From Candidatus Acidiferrum typicum (lineage in GTDB: Bacteria > Acidobacteriota > Terriglobia > Acidiferrales > UBA7541), in NCBI GenBank assembly GCA_025463055.1, contig JAOAPV010000027.1:42397-106396 (forward strand): a DNA stretch of 64,000 nucleotides, given 5' to 3'. A model generated the notes under the pieces. The model saw only the letters and a list, made by a program, of their open reading frames with translations. It ran no database searches and was not told where the DNA came from. Both the position numbers and the translations under genes were made by a program. Of this stretch, positions 26,645 to 36,500 are shown in pieces (position 1 is the stretch's first letter; every line of letters begins with the position of its first letter).

Positions 26645-28300
26645 CTAAACCAAATCCTCCATCTTGGGTGCGGCGGTACCTTTCCATGACGCGTCAAATT
26701 GCTTGCGCACAAACGTGGCGTCATACGTTCGCCCCTGCGCCTTCAGCGCCTGCTCCAGCCCGAACAGCGACCGCGGATTCCGCGGATTGCGTTCCAGGTC
26801 ATCGCGAAAGACCTGCTCTGCGCCGACTTGGTCGCCGCTTATCAGCAGGGTCGCGCCCAGCGACTCACGCACCGGATAAAACCAGTCCTGCGGCTCGTTG
26901 TACTTCAAGCCGTCCTGGATGGCTACGGCCACCCGCAATTGCCTGATAGCCGCCTCACTATCCTCTTTCGCTTGTGAAATCTTCGCGCCCAGCACATTTT
27001 CGGCAATCTTCAGAATATCTTTGGTCTTGTTATTGATCGGCATCTGAAAAATTGCGTCCGGAGGGGTCTTTTCTTCCGCTTCCGCCACCAGCTTGTGCTG
27101 CGCTTCCGCTTCTTCCAATTTTCCGGTGCTTGCCAGCGCCAGCCCGCGCGCGAAGTGCCAGAAAACCGTCGCCGTCTGCATCGACGCATCCGGCCGCGGC
27201 GCCTTTAAAATTTCGTTCCACTTGTGAAAGCGCACCTCCACAGCCAGTGGCACGGTCATAAAGCCTTCCAGCGGCGGCATTTCCTTCACGTGCGGACCCA
27301 CGTTCGCCGCGAGCATCTGTGCACCGTGTCTCGATTCCACATAATTCCCGTTCATCGCCGCCGCCATCGCGATGAAATGTAAATTGTGGCTGTAATACAT
27401 CATCGGGTAGATGCCTTGCGCCTTGCTCGCCGCTAGGTACGCCTGGTCCGCCTGCGCAGCTTTCTGATTCGTCTTCACGGCGGCCTCGTAGTCCCCGGTG
27501 CGAATATAAATGTGCGCGGGCATGTGCACGATGTGCCCAGCCGCCGGCGCCAGTTGCGCCAGCCGGTTCGCCCCTGCCAGCGCCCGCTCCGGCGAACGCG
27601 ACGCCTCGACGGCATGAATGTAGTAATGAATCGCGCCCAGATGATTCGGCTCGCGGCGAATCACCGATTCCAGTGTGGCCACAATCTCTTCCGTGCCTTC
27701 TTCCGGCGAGCCGTCAATGTGCCACAGTCCCCACGGGTGCAAATTCATTCCCGCTTCCGCAAAGAGCGTTGCTGCGTCCAGATCATCCGGGAATTTCTTC
27801 GATACCTCGCGCATCGCATCACGATATTCTTCCGCCGCCGCGCGAAAATCCGATTTCGGGTCCGCGGGAAACCTCTTTGTCAGCGCCACAATGTACGCCC
27901 GGTCGCTCTCGGAAGAGTCTTCCGCCAGGCTCGCCGCCTTCTCGATGGCTTGATGCGCCTGCACAAACCGGTCTTCACTCGCTGGATCGTTGTAATTTGG
28001 ACCTACTGCTTCCGCAATCCCCCAATACGCCATCGCCAATTTCGGGTCCAACTCCGCCGAGCGCTGGAAGGACCGTGCCGCCTCATCATGATTGAATGCG
28101 TAAATCAGCCGCAGCCCTTGATCGAAAAACGCCTGCGCCTGCGCATTTTTCGTTGACACCGGGTGCCGCCAATCTCCCAGCCCCGTCATCAACGTCGCTG
28201 TCTTGTTCTTCGCGGGAATCGGATGCTCGTGCTCCTGCGCAAATCCCGCCACACAAAGCGCCATCGCCAGCGCCAACAAAACGCCAAAGCGCCTAATCAT
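26645..28300 (-). CDS. Exported TPR-repeat protein
   Basis: 551 aa with a Sec signal peptide (1-21, ends AGFA-Q). The mature part is made of tetratricopeptide-like helical repeats: AFFDQGLRLIYAFNHDEAARSFQRSAELDPKLAMAYWG (about 55-92), RALAGANRLAQLAP and NLHFIAMAAAMNGNYVESRHGAQ. Conserved His-rich segments (HPWGLWHIDG, GAIHYYIHAVE, HIVHMPAHIY) recur in this acidobacterial protein type. They hint at metal or haem binding, which is my inference. RBS GAGGAGG. Function unknown; likely periplasmic scaffold. Confidence 0.82.
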   Translation of the reverse strand: MIRRFGVLLALAMALCVAGFAQEHEHPIPAKNKTATLMTGLGDWRHPVSTKNAQAQAFFDQGLRLIYAFNHDEAARSFQRSAELDPKLAMAYWGIAEAVGPNYNDPASEDRFVQAHQAIEKAASLAEDSSESDRAYIVALTKRFPADPKSDFRAAAEEYRDAMREVSKKFPDDLDAATLFAEAGMNLHPWGLWHIDGSPEEGTEEIVATLESVIRREPNHLGAIHYYIHAVEASRSPERALAGANRLAQLAPAAGHIVHMPAHIYIRTGDYEAAVKTNQKAAQADQAYLAASKAQGIYPMMYYSHNLHFIAMAAAMNGNYVESRHGAQMLAANVGPHVKEMPPLEGFMTVPLAVEVRFHKWNEILKAPRPDASMQTATVFWHFARGLALASTGKLEEAEAQHKLVAEAEEKTPPDAIFQMPINNKTKDILKIAENVLGAKISQAKEDSEAAIRQLRVAVAIQDGLKYNEPQDWFYPVRESLGATLLISGDQVGAEQVFRDDLERNPRNPRSLFGLEQALKAQGRTYDATFVRKQFDASWKGTAAPKMEDLV

Positions 28301-28390
28301 CGTCTTGAATCCTCCTCAAGGCGAAGTAACCCGGTAGGGCTGCTTCGTAGTCCCGTATAAAGATGCCCGCATTCCTATGTGGACGACAAA

Positions 28391-28421
28391 CAAAAAGAGG
28401 GAGCGAACATCGCCCCCTCTT
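28391..28421 (-). terminator. Rho-independent terminator of the 28445-29200 gene
   Basis: On the - strand AAGAGGG and GCG pair with CGC and CCCTCTT around one mismatch and a 5-base loop (28395-28421). The 3' arm runs into five T's (A tract at 28392-28396 on the + strand). It lies 23 bases after the stop. Confidence 0.75.
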
Positions 28422-28444
28422 CCTGAGGTAATCCTCTCAATCAG

Positions 28445-29200
28445 CTATTTGTGGCCGGAGTGCGTGATACGCGCCAGGATGTCGCGGCGGCTGTCAGCCA
28501 CCGTCGCGCCGGCGTATTCCGCGCGTTCCGCCGGAGTCCACTTGCCCATTGTTGCGTTGATGGCTGCCGCCCATTTGTCCATGCCCTCGGCATCGGGATA
28601 GGTGATGACGACGCAGCGCGTCGAAGGCGCCGAGGTGTTTACGTACTGCTCGTCAACGCCCCAGTAGGAAGCCACGCCCTTCTTGAGTTGTTCCTCGAAC
28701 GTGGGCACCAGGAGCTTCTTGAGCATTGTGGTGTAAACCTCCGGCTTATCGGGCTTCACATTCGAGCAGATCACTCGCAAGTACGCCGCGTTTCCGCTGC
28801 CGGGGTGGGACATCCTCGTCTGCATCAAGTAGTCTTCGTGCTTGGTCGCCGCGACTTGACCCGGCCGTGGACCATTCTTGCGAACTTCGTCGAGCACCTT
28901 CGTAAGTCCCGAGATGGTGCTGGACGACCACGCCGCCCCGTGCGTATATCCGTCCGGTGTGTGCACGAGCTGCTCAAAAGTCGACCAGCTAAGGATGGTT
29001 CCATCGGCCGTCAACTTCTCGAGGATCGGGACGATGGACTTCTCGCTATCTTCCGAGTATCCCGCCCAATTGGCGCGCGGTACTTGGAATTGGCTTACAA
29101 ACGTATACACCGGCGGCGCGGATTCCATCTGCGAAACCGCCGCCGGCACAATCATCACCGCAAACACTATGACCACCAGGCCCGCTATCCATTTCAACAT
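28445..29200 (-). CDS. Exported protein with two ferredoxin-like (ABM-type) repeats
   Basis: 251 aa. Signal peptide or N-terminal anchor 1-23. The mature chain splits into two halves of about 80-90 residues (about 31-107 and 130-215). Each starts with a strand, then a helix, then a GxxxSW/SYW strand and an EQxVxT segment, reminiscent of tandem dimeric alpha/beta-barrel domains. I do not recognise a named family. The neighbouring divergent gene (29544) has the same two-domain exported plan. RBS AAGGAG, 8 bases from the ATG. Function unknown. Confidence 0.7.
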   Translation of the reverse strand: MLKWIAGLVVIVFAVMIVPAAVSQMESAPPVYTFVSQFQVPRANWAGYSEDSEKSIVPILEKLTADGTILSWSTFEQLVHTPDGYTHGAAWSSSTISGLTKVLDEVRKNGPRPGQVAATKHEDYLMQTRMSHPGSGNAAYLRVICSNVKPDKPEVYTTMLKKLLVPTFEEQLKKGVASYWGVDEQYVNTSAPSTRCVVITYPDAEGMDKWAAAINATMGKWTPAERAEYAGATVADSRRDILARITHSGHK

Positions 29201-29446
29201 GGTTCTCTCCTTGAATTGATTGGCAAGCCGCTCGGCGCAGTGCCGTGGAAGGTCGCTCCTCGTCGCTCATTCGCGGATGTTCGCGTAGGCTGCGGGAAAC
29301 GGCGATCGATCGTCTATTGGGGTACCTTGAAAATGTGGCTCGCGCCCGCGGTTCCAACAACTGTTTCGACCAATGTGCGCTGACGTTATGCCCTAACCGT
29401 GCACAAGTCAAGCTCTCAGCGCTTCACTTCGATCGACCGCTTCTCC

Positions 29447-29475
29447 TTGACCCCTCTGCCACCCGGGTGTACATT
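29447..29475 (+). promoter_or_regulatory. Promoter of the 29544 gene
   Basis: TTGACC (29447-29452), 17-bp spacer, TACATT (29470-29475), with GGGTG directly 5' of the -10. Predicted start about 29482, leaving a 60-nt leader. The rest of the 343-bp divergent intergenic region holds no gene. Confidence 0.6.
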
Positions 29476-29543
29476 TCGCCCACGCACACGTTCTTTCCCC
29501 GTAAGGCACCAGTTCGCAAACGAGTCACTGCAAGGAGGAAGTT

Positions 29544-30449
29544 ATGTCGTTCCGCAAAGCCCTTTGGGCCCTAGTTGCTGTGGTGTGCTTGGTGGCGCCC
29601 GCCGCCGCCCAAGCGCAAGGAGATTACCTTGATGTTTACACCGTCAAAGTGAAACCGGAGAAACTCACCGATTTCCAAGCCCTCACCAAGAAATTTGCCG
29701 ATGCCAATCGCCGCTTCAATGGCGAACGTTGGCTCGCTCTCGAATCCGTCTATGGTGAAGGGAATGTCTACCAGTTCACCAGCACCCGCAAGGATTACGC
29801 CGATATCGAAAGAGCCAATGAAGCGGAAATGGTCGCGGTCAGCAAAGCCTTTGGCAAGGAGGCCGCTCAGAAGTTCGGGCAGGACTTCGATAGCTGCTTG
29901 GTGTGGTCGCGCAACGAGCTTCGCCGCCGCCGCTGGGACCTAAGCCGCAAAGCCCCACAGGACCCAGAAGCCTACGCCAAGTTCATTGGCGAATCTCGCC
30001 TGCTGCGTACCACCGCCGTGCACATTCGTCCCGGCCACGTGCCCGATTTTGAGGCTCTGATGAAGGACGTCAAGGAAGTGGCCGAAAAGAATCCGAACAC
30101 CGCGCCGGTATTTGTTTCCCAAGTCATCGAAGGCGGCAAAGGCGCCATCTTCTATGTCTCCACCCTGCGCTCGTCCATGGGCGGCTTCGACCACAATCCC
30201 ACCACCAAGGAAATCCTCGGCGAAGAGGGCTTCAAGAAATTCCAGCAAGTCAGCGCCGACTCCGTTGAGGTCGCTGATTCCGCTCTCTATCGCTTCAGCG
30301 CCGACCTAAGCAACCCTCCCGAAGAAGTCGCCAAAGTGGCGATGGACTTCTGGCACCCGAAAGCTACGGTGGCTTCCGCGAGCAAACCCAAGACCAAGAC
30401 CACGATGGAACCCGCCGCCGAAAAAGAACCAGTAAAGAAACCCCAGTAA
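29544..30449 (+). CDS. Exported protein with two ABM-like repeats
   Basis: 301 aa; signal peptide 1-28 (cut near AQAQ-G). Two similar domains follow: YLDVYTVKVKPEKLTDFQAL (about 29-110) and TTAVHIRPGHVPDFEALM (about 155-245). Each starts with a strand and a xVKPxxxxDFxAL helix, as in antibiotic-biosynthesis-monooxygenase/EthD-type ferredoxin folds. The C-terminus is a Lys/Pro/Ala-rich tail. RBS AAGGAGGAAGTT. No catalytic residue can be assigned. It may bind a small ligand in the periplasm. Confidence 0.72.
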   Translation: MSFRKALWALVAVVCLVAPAAAQAQGDYLDVYTVKVKPEKLTDFQALTKKFADANRRFNGERWLALESVYGEGNVYQFTSTRKDYADIERANEAEMVAVSKAFGKEAAQKFGQDFDSCLVWSRNELRRRRWDLSRKAPQDPEAYAKFIGESRLLRTTAVHIRPGHVPDFEALMKDVKEVAEKNPNTAPVFVSQVIEGGKGAIFYVSTLRSSMGGFDHNPTTKEILGEEGFKKFQQVSADSVEVADSALYRFSADLSNPPEEVAKVAMDFWHPKATVASASKPKTKTTMEPAAEKEPVKKPQ

Positions 30450-30468
30450 CGCAGCAGCCCAGAAGAAA

Positions 30469-30504
30469 GGCCAGTGGCACAGACCCAAATCTGTGCCACT
30501 GGCC
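30469..30504. terminator. Perfect 15-bp hairpin between convergent genes
   Basis: GGCCAGTGGCACAGA (30469-30483), loop CCCAAA, TCTGTGCCACTGGCC (30490-30504). It lies 19 bases past one stop and 35 from the other, and probably ends transcription from both sides although neither strand has a T tract. Confidence 0.7.
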
Positions 30505-30538
30505 CTTACGTTCCGACGTGCGGACTTCCGGCTGCCGC

Positions 30539-31750
30539 CTACATTGCCATCTTGCCGGTGGAGGGCATCAGGTCCCAGGCTTGCCAGAAAATTTTCATTT
30601 CTTCCGGCTTGCCCAGAGAGATGCGAATGTACTTGTCCAGCGCGGGATACTTCGGGCCGATTAGGATGTTGTGCTGCTTCAGGTGCACGATGACTTCGTC
30701 CGGCGGGCGCTGCGGATTCATCATCACGAAATTCGTCTGTGAATCGATGCAGCGTAGCATGCGGGCATTTGCCTGGTTCATGAACTCCTGCCGGTCATCC
30801 GTATTCCGCTTCACTCCGATGCGCACGTACTCCACATCGTCGAGCGCGGCGGATGCGGCGCGTGCGGAAACTACGCTGACGCTCCAGCCGGGAAAGCCGG
30901 CCGCGAGCCGCTTGGCATGTTCCGGACTGGCCACGGCGTAGCCGATGCGCATGCCGGCAAGCCCGTAAATTTTAGAGAACGTTCGCGCGACGATGACGCG
31001 CGGATCGCCAATCGGCCGGTCAAGGAAAGATTCGTAATCGGCGCCCGGCGTAGCGAAATGATGGTACGCCTCGTCGATCAGCACCGTAACGCCGCCCGGC
31101 AACTTGGAGATGAAAGCTTCAATGTCTTTGCGCGGGGTAATCGTCCCTGTCGGATTGTTCGGATTCACGATGTACACAAGCCCAGTGCCAGACGAACTCG
31201 TCGAAGTGGCAGAAGAGCGCTCGACTTTACTGAGCATCGCCGGCAGGTCGTGCTCGTAGCGTTTGTTCAGCGGAACGTCCGCGACTTCGACGCCCGCGGT
31301 CTGCGCTAGTTTGCCGAGCGCCGGAAACGTGGGCGCGGCTTCAACCAGTTTTTTGCCCGGTTTGAGAAACGCCATGGCGGCCATGCACAGGATTTCGCCG
31401 GAGCCGCAGCCGAGCACGATTTGCTCGCGCTTCACCTTGTGCCGCGCGGCAAGTTTGTCGACCAGCGTGTCGTATTCCGTGCGCGGATAACGGTTCCCGC
31501 CCGCCGCCGATTCGCGCATCGCCGCAACGACTTTTTCGGAAGGCCCGTAAGGATTTTCATTGCGATAAAGCAACACGGGCTCAGCGGCGCCGACTCCACC
31601 GGACGCGGGCTGCGCGGCCGACGCGGAGTTTCCCCACAGTGCTTCTTCCATCGAAGGCGGAAGCGGGAATGCGCGAAGCGCAGGCGCGGCTGCACCGAAC
31701 ATGGCGCCTGCACCAAGATTGCGAAGGAGATTTCTGCGCGAGAGTAACAT
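30539..31750 (-). CDS. Tat-exported HisC-like aminotransferase
   Basis: 403 aa from ATG 31750 (AGGAGG 6 bases upstream); the longer frame to 31879 lacks support. The N-terminus has a twin-arginine signal SRRNLLRNLGAGAMFGAAAPALRA. Next comes a histidinol-phosphate-aminotransferase-type fold: LYRNENPYGPS, NPNNPTGT, LIDEAYHHF, and the PLP lysine in ARTFSKIYGLAGMRIGYA. Folded, cofactor-loaded export fits Tat. Histidine synthesis is cytoplasmic, so the physiological reaction is probably different. No other his genes are nearby. Confidence 0.85.
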   Translation of the reverse strand: MLLSRRNLLRNLGAGAMFGAAAPALRAFPLPPSMEEALWGNSASAAQPASGGVGAAEPVLLYRNENPYGPSEKVVAAMRESAAGGNRYPRTEYDTLVDKLAARHKVKREQIVLGCGSGEILCMAAMAFLKPGKKLVEAAPTFPALGKLAQTAGVEVADVPLNKRYEHDLPAMLSKVERSSATSTSSSGTGLVYIVNPNNPTGTITPRKDIEAFISKLPGGVTVLIDEAYHHFATPGADYESFLDRPIGDPRVIVARTFSKIYGLAGMRIGYAVASPEHAKRLAAGFPGWSVSVVSARAASAALDDVEYVRIGVKRNTDDRQEFMNQANARMLRCIDSQTNFVMMNPQRPPDEVIVHLKQHNILIGPKYPALDKYIRISLGKPEEMKIFWQAWDLMPSTGKMAM

Positions 31751-32251
31751 GGCGGTCCTCCTGAAAAGGACGCAAACGATACCACCAAAGAAGCAAGTTT
31801 GCTGCGAAGCTATCTTAATGGGTTGCAGCGCGAGATTGTCAGTCTTTTCGAAACGTCTTGGCCAGACGCAGGGAGGCACAAAGTGATCGTGGTTGCGGGC
31901 GAGCCGTCGTCACAGTTACCGTCAGCGAGAACTGCCTGGAGGCTGGGAGGAGGAGGTGAACAACGCTCAGTGTGCGCGAGCTGGAAGTCGAAGTAGACGC
32001 CGGGCTGAACGACGCCGAAGCGCCCGCAGACAGTCCGCTGACGCTGAGCGAGACTGAACCGCTAAAGCCGATGTTGCAGTGACGCTGTGAAGTGTAAGTA
32101 GCGCCGCTCGTCTGCGCAATAGTACGAGAGGATTGGAACTACGTATGCGTTAAGGCCCCTGGGTGATCTTTCCGCGATAAAGTGCTACGGCTGGAAAGGT
32201 TACTGGTCTAGGTGGAGTATACGACGCGTATCGTTTCAGAACGCTCCCCCT
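31751..32251. other. Gene-poor stretch holding a decayed coding fragment
   Basis: A 557-bp gap between the Tat aminotransferase and the LLM oxidoreductase. It contains the Ig-like remnant listed separately and, at its right end, the promoter of the next gene. No intact gene is seen. Confidence 0.6.
31839..32130 (-). pseudogene. Remnant of a tandem Ig-like repeat protein
   Basis: Read on the - strand from about 32130, an open frame without a start codon gives GFSGSVSLSVSGLSAG and ASASFSPASTSTSS (32069-31980). Then come SRTLSV and, further on, QFSLTVTVT, ending at a TGA (31841-31839). This strongly resembles the Ser/Gly-rich beta-sandwich repeats of large acidobacterial surface proteins (pattern GFSGxVxLSVSGLPxGxxASFxPxS then LTVT). 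Upstream and downstream of it the match dissolves. It is one decayed repeat, not a gene. Confidence 0.65.
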
Positions 32252-32257
32252 TATAAT
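32252..32257 (+). promoter_or_regulatory. -10 element of the LLM oxidoreductase gene
   Basis: A consensus TATAAT lies 51 bases before the ATG. The -35 region (about 32229-32234) matches poorly, which suggests activator help or an extended -10. Confidence 0.45.
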
Positions 32258-32307
32258 CCTGCGTTTCGATTTCATGAGGCCCTGAGATCTTCGAGTGAGG
32301 AGAAATC

Positions 32308-33462
32308 ATGTCCGGCTCACGCGAGAAACCGCGCACCACGATGTTCAACGAAAACAAGCTCAAGCTGGGCATTTTTTCTCCAAATTGCTCCGGTGGCATG
32401 GCTGTCACAAGAGTTCCGGAACGCTGGGACGCCTCCTGGGAAAACAATCTGAAACTCGCACAAATGGCCGACGAGGCGGGCATCGAGTTTCTGCTGCCGA
32501 TCGCGCGATGGAAAGGCTACGGCGGAGAAACTGATTTTGAAGGGAGCACGTTCGAGACAATCACCTGGGCCTGCGGGTTGCTCGCCAAAACCAAGCGCAT
32601 CACCGTCTTCGGAACTGTGCATGCGCCTCTGGTGCATCCGATCTTTGCTGCGAAGCAAATGGTGACGGTTTCTCACGTGAGCGAAGGGCGCTTCGGCCTG
32701 AATATCGTTTGCGGCTGGAACCAGGACGAATTTGAGATGTTTGGCATAGCACAGCGCGAGCACGACACCCGGTATGAGTACGGGCAAGAGTGGTGGGACG
32801 TAGTGCAGAAGATTTGGCAGGAGAAGAATCCGTTTGATTACGATGGCCGTTTCATCAAGCTGAAGGGCGTTGTGGGAAAACCGAAGCCGTACAAGTGGAG
32901 ACCGGTGGTAATGAACGCCGGCTCCAGCGGAGCGGGCCGCAGCTTTGGCGCAAAGAACTGCGACTTCCTGTTCACGGTTTTGATCGACCTTGAAAAAGGC
33001 AAGCAGGACGTGCAAAGCATAAAGCAAATCGCCGCGACTGCCGGCCGCAATATCGACGTCTTTACCACGTCTTACGTGGTGCTCCGACCGACGCGCAAGG
33101 AAGCCCAGGAGTATCACGAATATTACACGACGCAAATGGGCGACTACGCCGCCGCCGACCACCTCATGGAGCTGCAAGGGCTCCACGCTCAGTCCTTCCC
33201 GCCAGAGGCATTCAAGCTATTCCGGCAGCGATTTCTGGGTGGTCACGGCGTCTACCCGCTGATTGGCGATCCCGATGATGTAGCTGCGGAGTTGGCGAAA
33301 ATCAGCGCTGCCGGATTCATCGGCACCACAATCACCTTCGTCAATTATGTCGATGAGCTTCCGTATTTCCGCGATGAGGTGCTGCCGCGCCTGGAAAGAT
33401 TAGGGCTAAGAAAGTCAGTGAAGGCAGCTCAAGTTGTCACGCCTGCTGCCAGCCTGCTCTGA
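32308..33462 (+). CDS. LLM-class flavin-dependent oxidoreductase (RutA/SsuD-type)
   Basis: 384 aa luciferase-like monooxygenase fold. KLGIFSPNCSGG at the N-terminus, HAPLVHPIFAAKQMVTVSHVSEGRFGLNIVCGWN (about 108-142) and MNAGSSGAGRSFGAKNCDF (about 205-223) match FMNH2-dependent monooxygenases of the RutA, SsuD and DmoA group. These open pyrimidine rings, desulfonate alkanes or oxidise sulfides, respectively. No flavin reductase is nearby. RBS GAGGAGA. It is 49 bp upstream of the second TonB receptor and likely co-transcribed, which suggests oxidation of an imported compound. The exact substrate is unknown. Confidence 0.88.
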   Translation: MSGSREKPRTTMFNENKLKLGIFSPNCSGGMAVTRVPERWDASWENNLKLAQMADEAGIEFLLPIARWKGYGGETDFEGSTFETITWACGLLAKTKRITVFGTVHAPLVHPIFAAKQMVTVSHVSEGRFGLNIVCGWNQDEFEMFGIAQREHDTRYEYGQEWWDVVQKIWQEKNPFDYDGRFIKLKGVVGKPKPYKWRPVVMNAGSSGAGRSFGAKNCDFLFTVLIDLEKGKQDVQSIKQIAATAGRNIDVFTTSYVVLRPTRKEAQEYHEYYTTQMGDYAAADHLMELQGLHAQSFPPEAFKLFRQRFLGGHGVYPLIGDPDDVAAELAKISAAGFIGTTITFVNYVDELPYFRDEVLPRLERLGLRKSVKAAQVVTPAASLL

Positions 33463-33511
33463 TATACTCCACGGCATTCAGCGCTGTTTCCTCGGTTTGG
33501 GGGTGAGTGTC

Positions 33512-36500
33512 ATGAACCGAAGTAAGCCGTCTTGTGTGTCCTTTGCGGTTCCCCTTTTCTGCTTGCTTGTAGCCGTTTGCATCTCTGCGCCGTCGGCAAA
33601 GAGCCAGGCTATTACCGCTACATTGTCGGGAAGAATTTTCGATACCTCCGGAGGCAGTGTCGCCAAGGCGAAAGTGAGTGTCGTCAGCGCTGCGACCGGG
33701 TTCACGAGAACGGTTCAAAGCTCAGATGTCGGGGAGTACACGATTCCCGCTTTGCCCGCGGGTGAATACACTGTATCGGCGGAATTCACCGGCTTCGGGA
33801 AGCAAAGCAAGAATGTGATTTTGCAGGTCGGACAGTCCGCGGGATTGGACTTCACTTTGACGCCTGGCGGAGTGGCAGAAAGCGTGGAGGTTGCCGCTAC
33901 CTCGGAGCTGGTGGAACCTACGCGAACCGAAGTAAGCACGGTAATAACCGAGCGGCAAATCATAAATTTGCCGGTGAACGGTCGCGAATTCATTAATTTC
34001 GCACTGCTCTCGCCTGCGGTAACCGTTGGCGACACCACTTCCGGAAATACGGACGTTATCGTCGAGCCGGTTACAAAGCTCTCCTTCGCCGGCCAGAATA
34101 TTCACTACAACTTTATCGCGGTCGACGGCGCCGATGATATTTCCACCGCTTCTGGCATTCAGCGCGGCACCCCGCCGCAGGAATCCGTGCAGGAATTTCG
34201 CGTCATCAACACGGACTACTCCGCGGAGTTCGGACGCGCCACCGCCGGCATCGTGAACATCATTACGCGCAGCGGCACCAATGAGTGGCACGGATCGCTG
34301 TACGAATATTTCCGCAACGACAAGATGGACGCAGTCAATCTCTTGCAGGCCAGCGGAGCGCACGTGCTGCGGCAGAATCAATTCGGCGCCGCCATCGGCG
34401 GTCCGCTGCAGAAAGACAAGACGTTTGTTTATGGAAATTACGAGGCGCAGCGCCGCGGCGAGTCGCCTTTTTACAACTCGGCCGTGCTCGGAAATATAAA
34501 AGCAATCAACGAGGTGAAAGCCATTTACGGCCTCGCCCCCGAACCAAATCTTGGGAGCGTTCTGCGCACGAACGACAGCGACAATGGATTTGCCCGCATC
34601 GACCATCGTTTCAGCGACAACCAAAATATGTTCCTCCGCTATTTCATTAACGATGGCCGCCTGCTGAATCAGTCTCCGCTGAACGATGGCTTCGACCTGC
34701 CGTCCGCGTTCAAACAGAATTTCTACCGCGATCAATCTATTGCGGGCACTCTCGCCTCGGTCATCAATCCGAAGCTGGTAAACGAGTTGCGCATGCAGTA
34801 TGCCCGCCGGTCCTTTGATTTCCCGACCGTCTCCACGCAACCGCACCTGGAGCTCTCGAACACGTTCACGGCCGGAGTGAATCGCGGCAACCCTGACTTT
34901 TACCGCGAGTCGCGCTTTGAATTGGTCGACAACGTTACGCGCACCTTCGATCGCCACACGGTCAGCTTTGGCGGCAACTTCAATTTTGTCGACACCACGG
35001 AATCTTTCCCGCTCTTTTATCCCTTTGAAGCGGACTTCCCCAACCTCGGCGCATTCCTTGGCAATGATGGCGTCAACGGCGCGCAGTGCGTGTCGGCGCC
35101 TGGGGATGTCGGTGGACCCGGACCAGCCGGTTGCCAGCACCCGAACGTGATTTTCTTCGAGCGCTTCCAAGCTCCGAACTTCAATGAGCCGAGCCTGAAT
35201 ACGTCGGTGTATTCGGGGACGAGCTTCACGCCGGCAATCCGCAATGCCGCGCAAGGCCAGATGAATCACACTTACAATGGCGTTTACATTCAGGACAAAT
35301 GGCGCGCCACGACTCGACTCACCCTCAACGGCGGGATTCGCTGGGAATGGGAAACGTGGCCGTCAAACGTGCTCAACACCCAATGGAAGAACATTGATCC
35401 GCGGCTGGGCCTCGCGTACAACGTCGGCACGAAGCGCAACATCGTCGTGCGCGCCGGTTTTGGTTTGTTCCACGGCATTATTCCGGCGCCTTTGTTGGCG
35501 TGTCAGGAGCCTTCCTGCGGGGGAACTATCGGCAGGTACCCCGGGCGACCGTTTGAAAACGGACTGAACGCGAAGACCGAACTCTTTGCGTTTGCCAGTG
35601 CACCGTTCATTACCGCTACCGCGTTGACTAACCTTGTCGCAAATGGGACGTATCCGGATGCGGTTACGTTTGCGTGCCCTGGGGGGACGTTGGCCGGGTG
35701 CGGATTCTTCGGTCCCTCGGTGGTTGTGCGTTTCGACCAGAATCATAAGAACCCTTACGGTGTGCAGGCCAGCCTGGCTGTCGAATTCGATCCGCTGCCG
35801 GACACAACTGTCAGCATCAGCGGCTTGCATGTTCGCGGCGTTCACCTCGGCAGCTTTTTCAACGTGAACCAGCCCGATGTGCAGCAAGTCGTCACTCTGC
35901 ATGATTCGCAGGGCCGTACTGGTCCGAAGAATGAATACTGTGCGCCTGGGCCGGTGCCTTGTCCGTTTAACCCGGGAGTGCGAACTTTCCCCATCGCCAT
36001 TTATTTTGAAGCTACCTCGCGTTGGGATTCGCAGTTTGACGGACTGCTTATCAACGTGAACAGGCGTTTGGCGCACAATTTTTCCTTTGGCCTCAGTTAC
36101 ACCTGGGCCAAGTCCATCGACGATGGGCCGAACCCCAGCTTTGTGCTGATCCCGCAGGACAGCCAGAATTTCCGAGCGGAGCGCGCACTTTCGTCCGACG
36201 ATGTGAGGAACCGCATCGTGGTGAATGGGACGGTTACAACTCCGAAGACCTGGAATCCGTTTGCGCGCGACTTCCTCTTCAGCCTCATTGCCACGGTTCA
36301 GTCGCCTATGCGCTTCACCAAGTTTGCCGGCTTCGACGCCAACGGAGATATTTTCGGTAACAATGACCGCGTCGGCATCGAGCCGCGCAACACCTTTTTA
36401 GGCGACAACTTCCGTACCGTGGATTTCCGCATCGGACGCACGATTCCTTTCCGCGAAAAGAGAAGCTTTGAAGTGATCGCGGAGGCTTTCAACCTTTTCA

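Noticed and set aside
33722..35269. 515-codon - strand frame inside the second TonB receptor
   Set aside because: The + strand product has a signal peptide, plug and barrel with a terminal Phe; the reverse frame has no recognisable domain.
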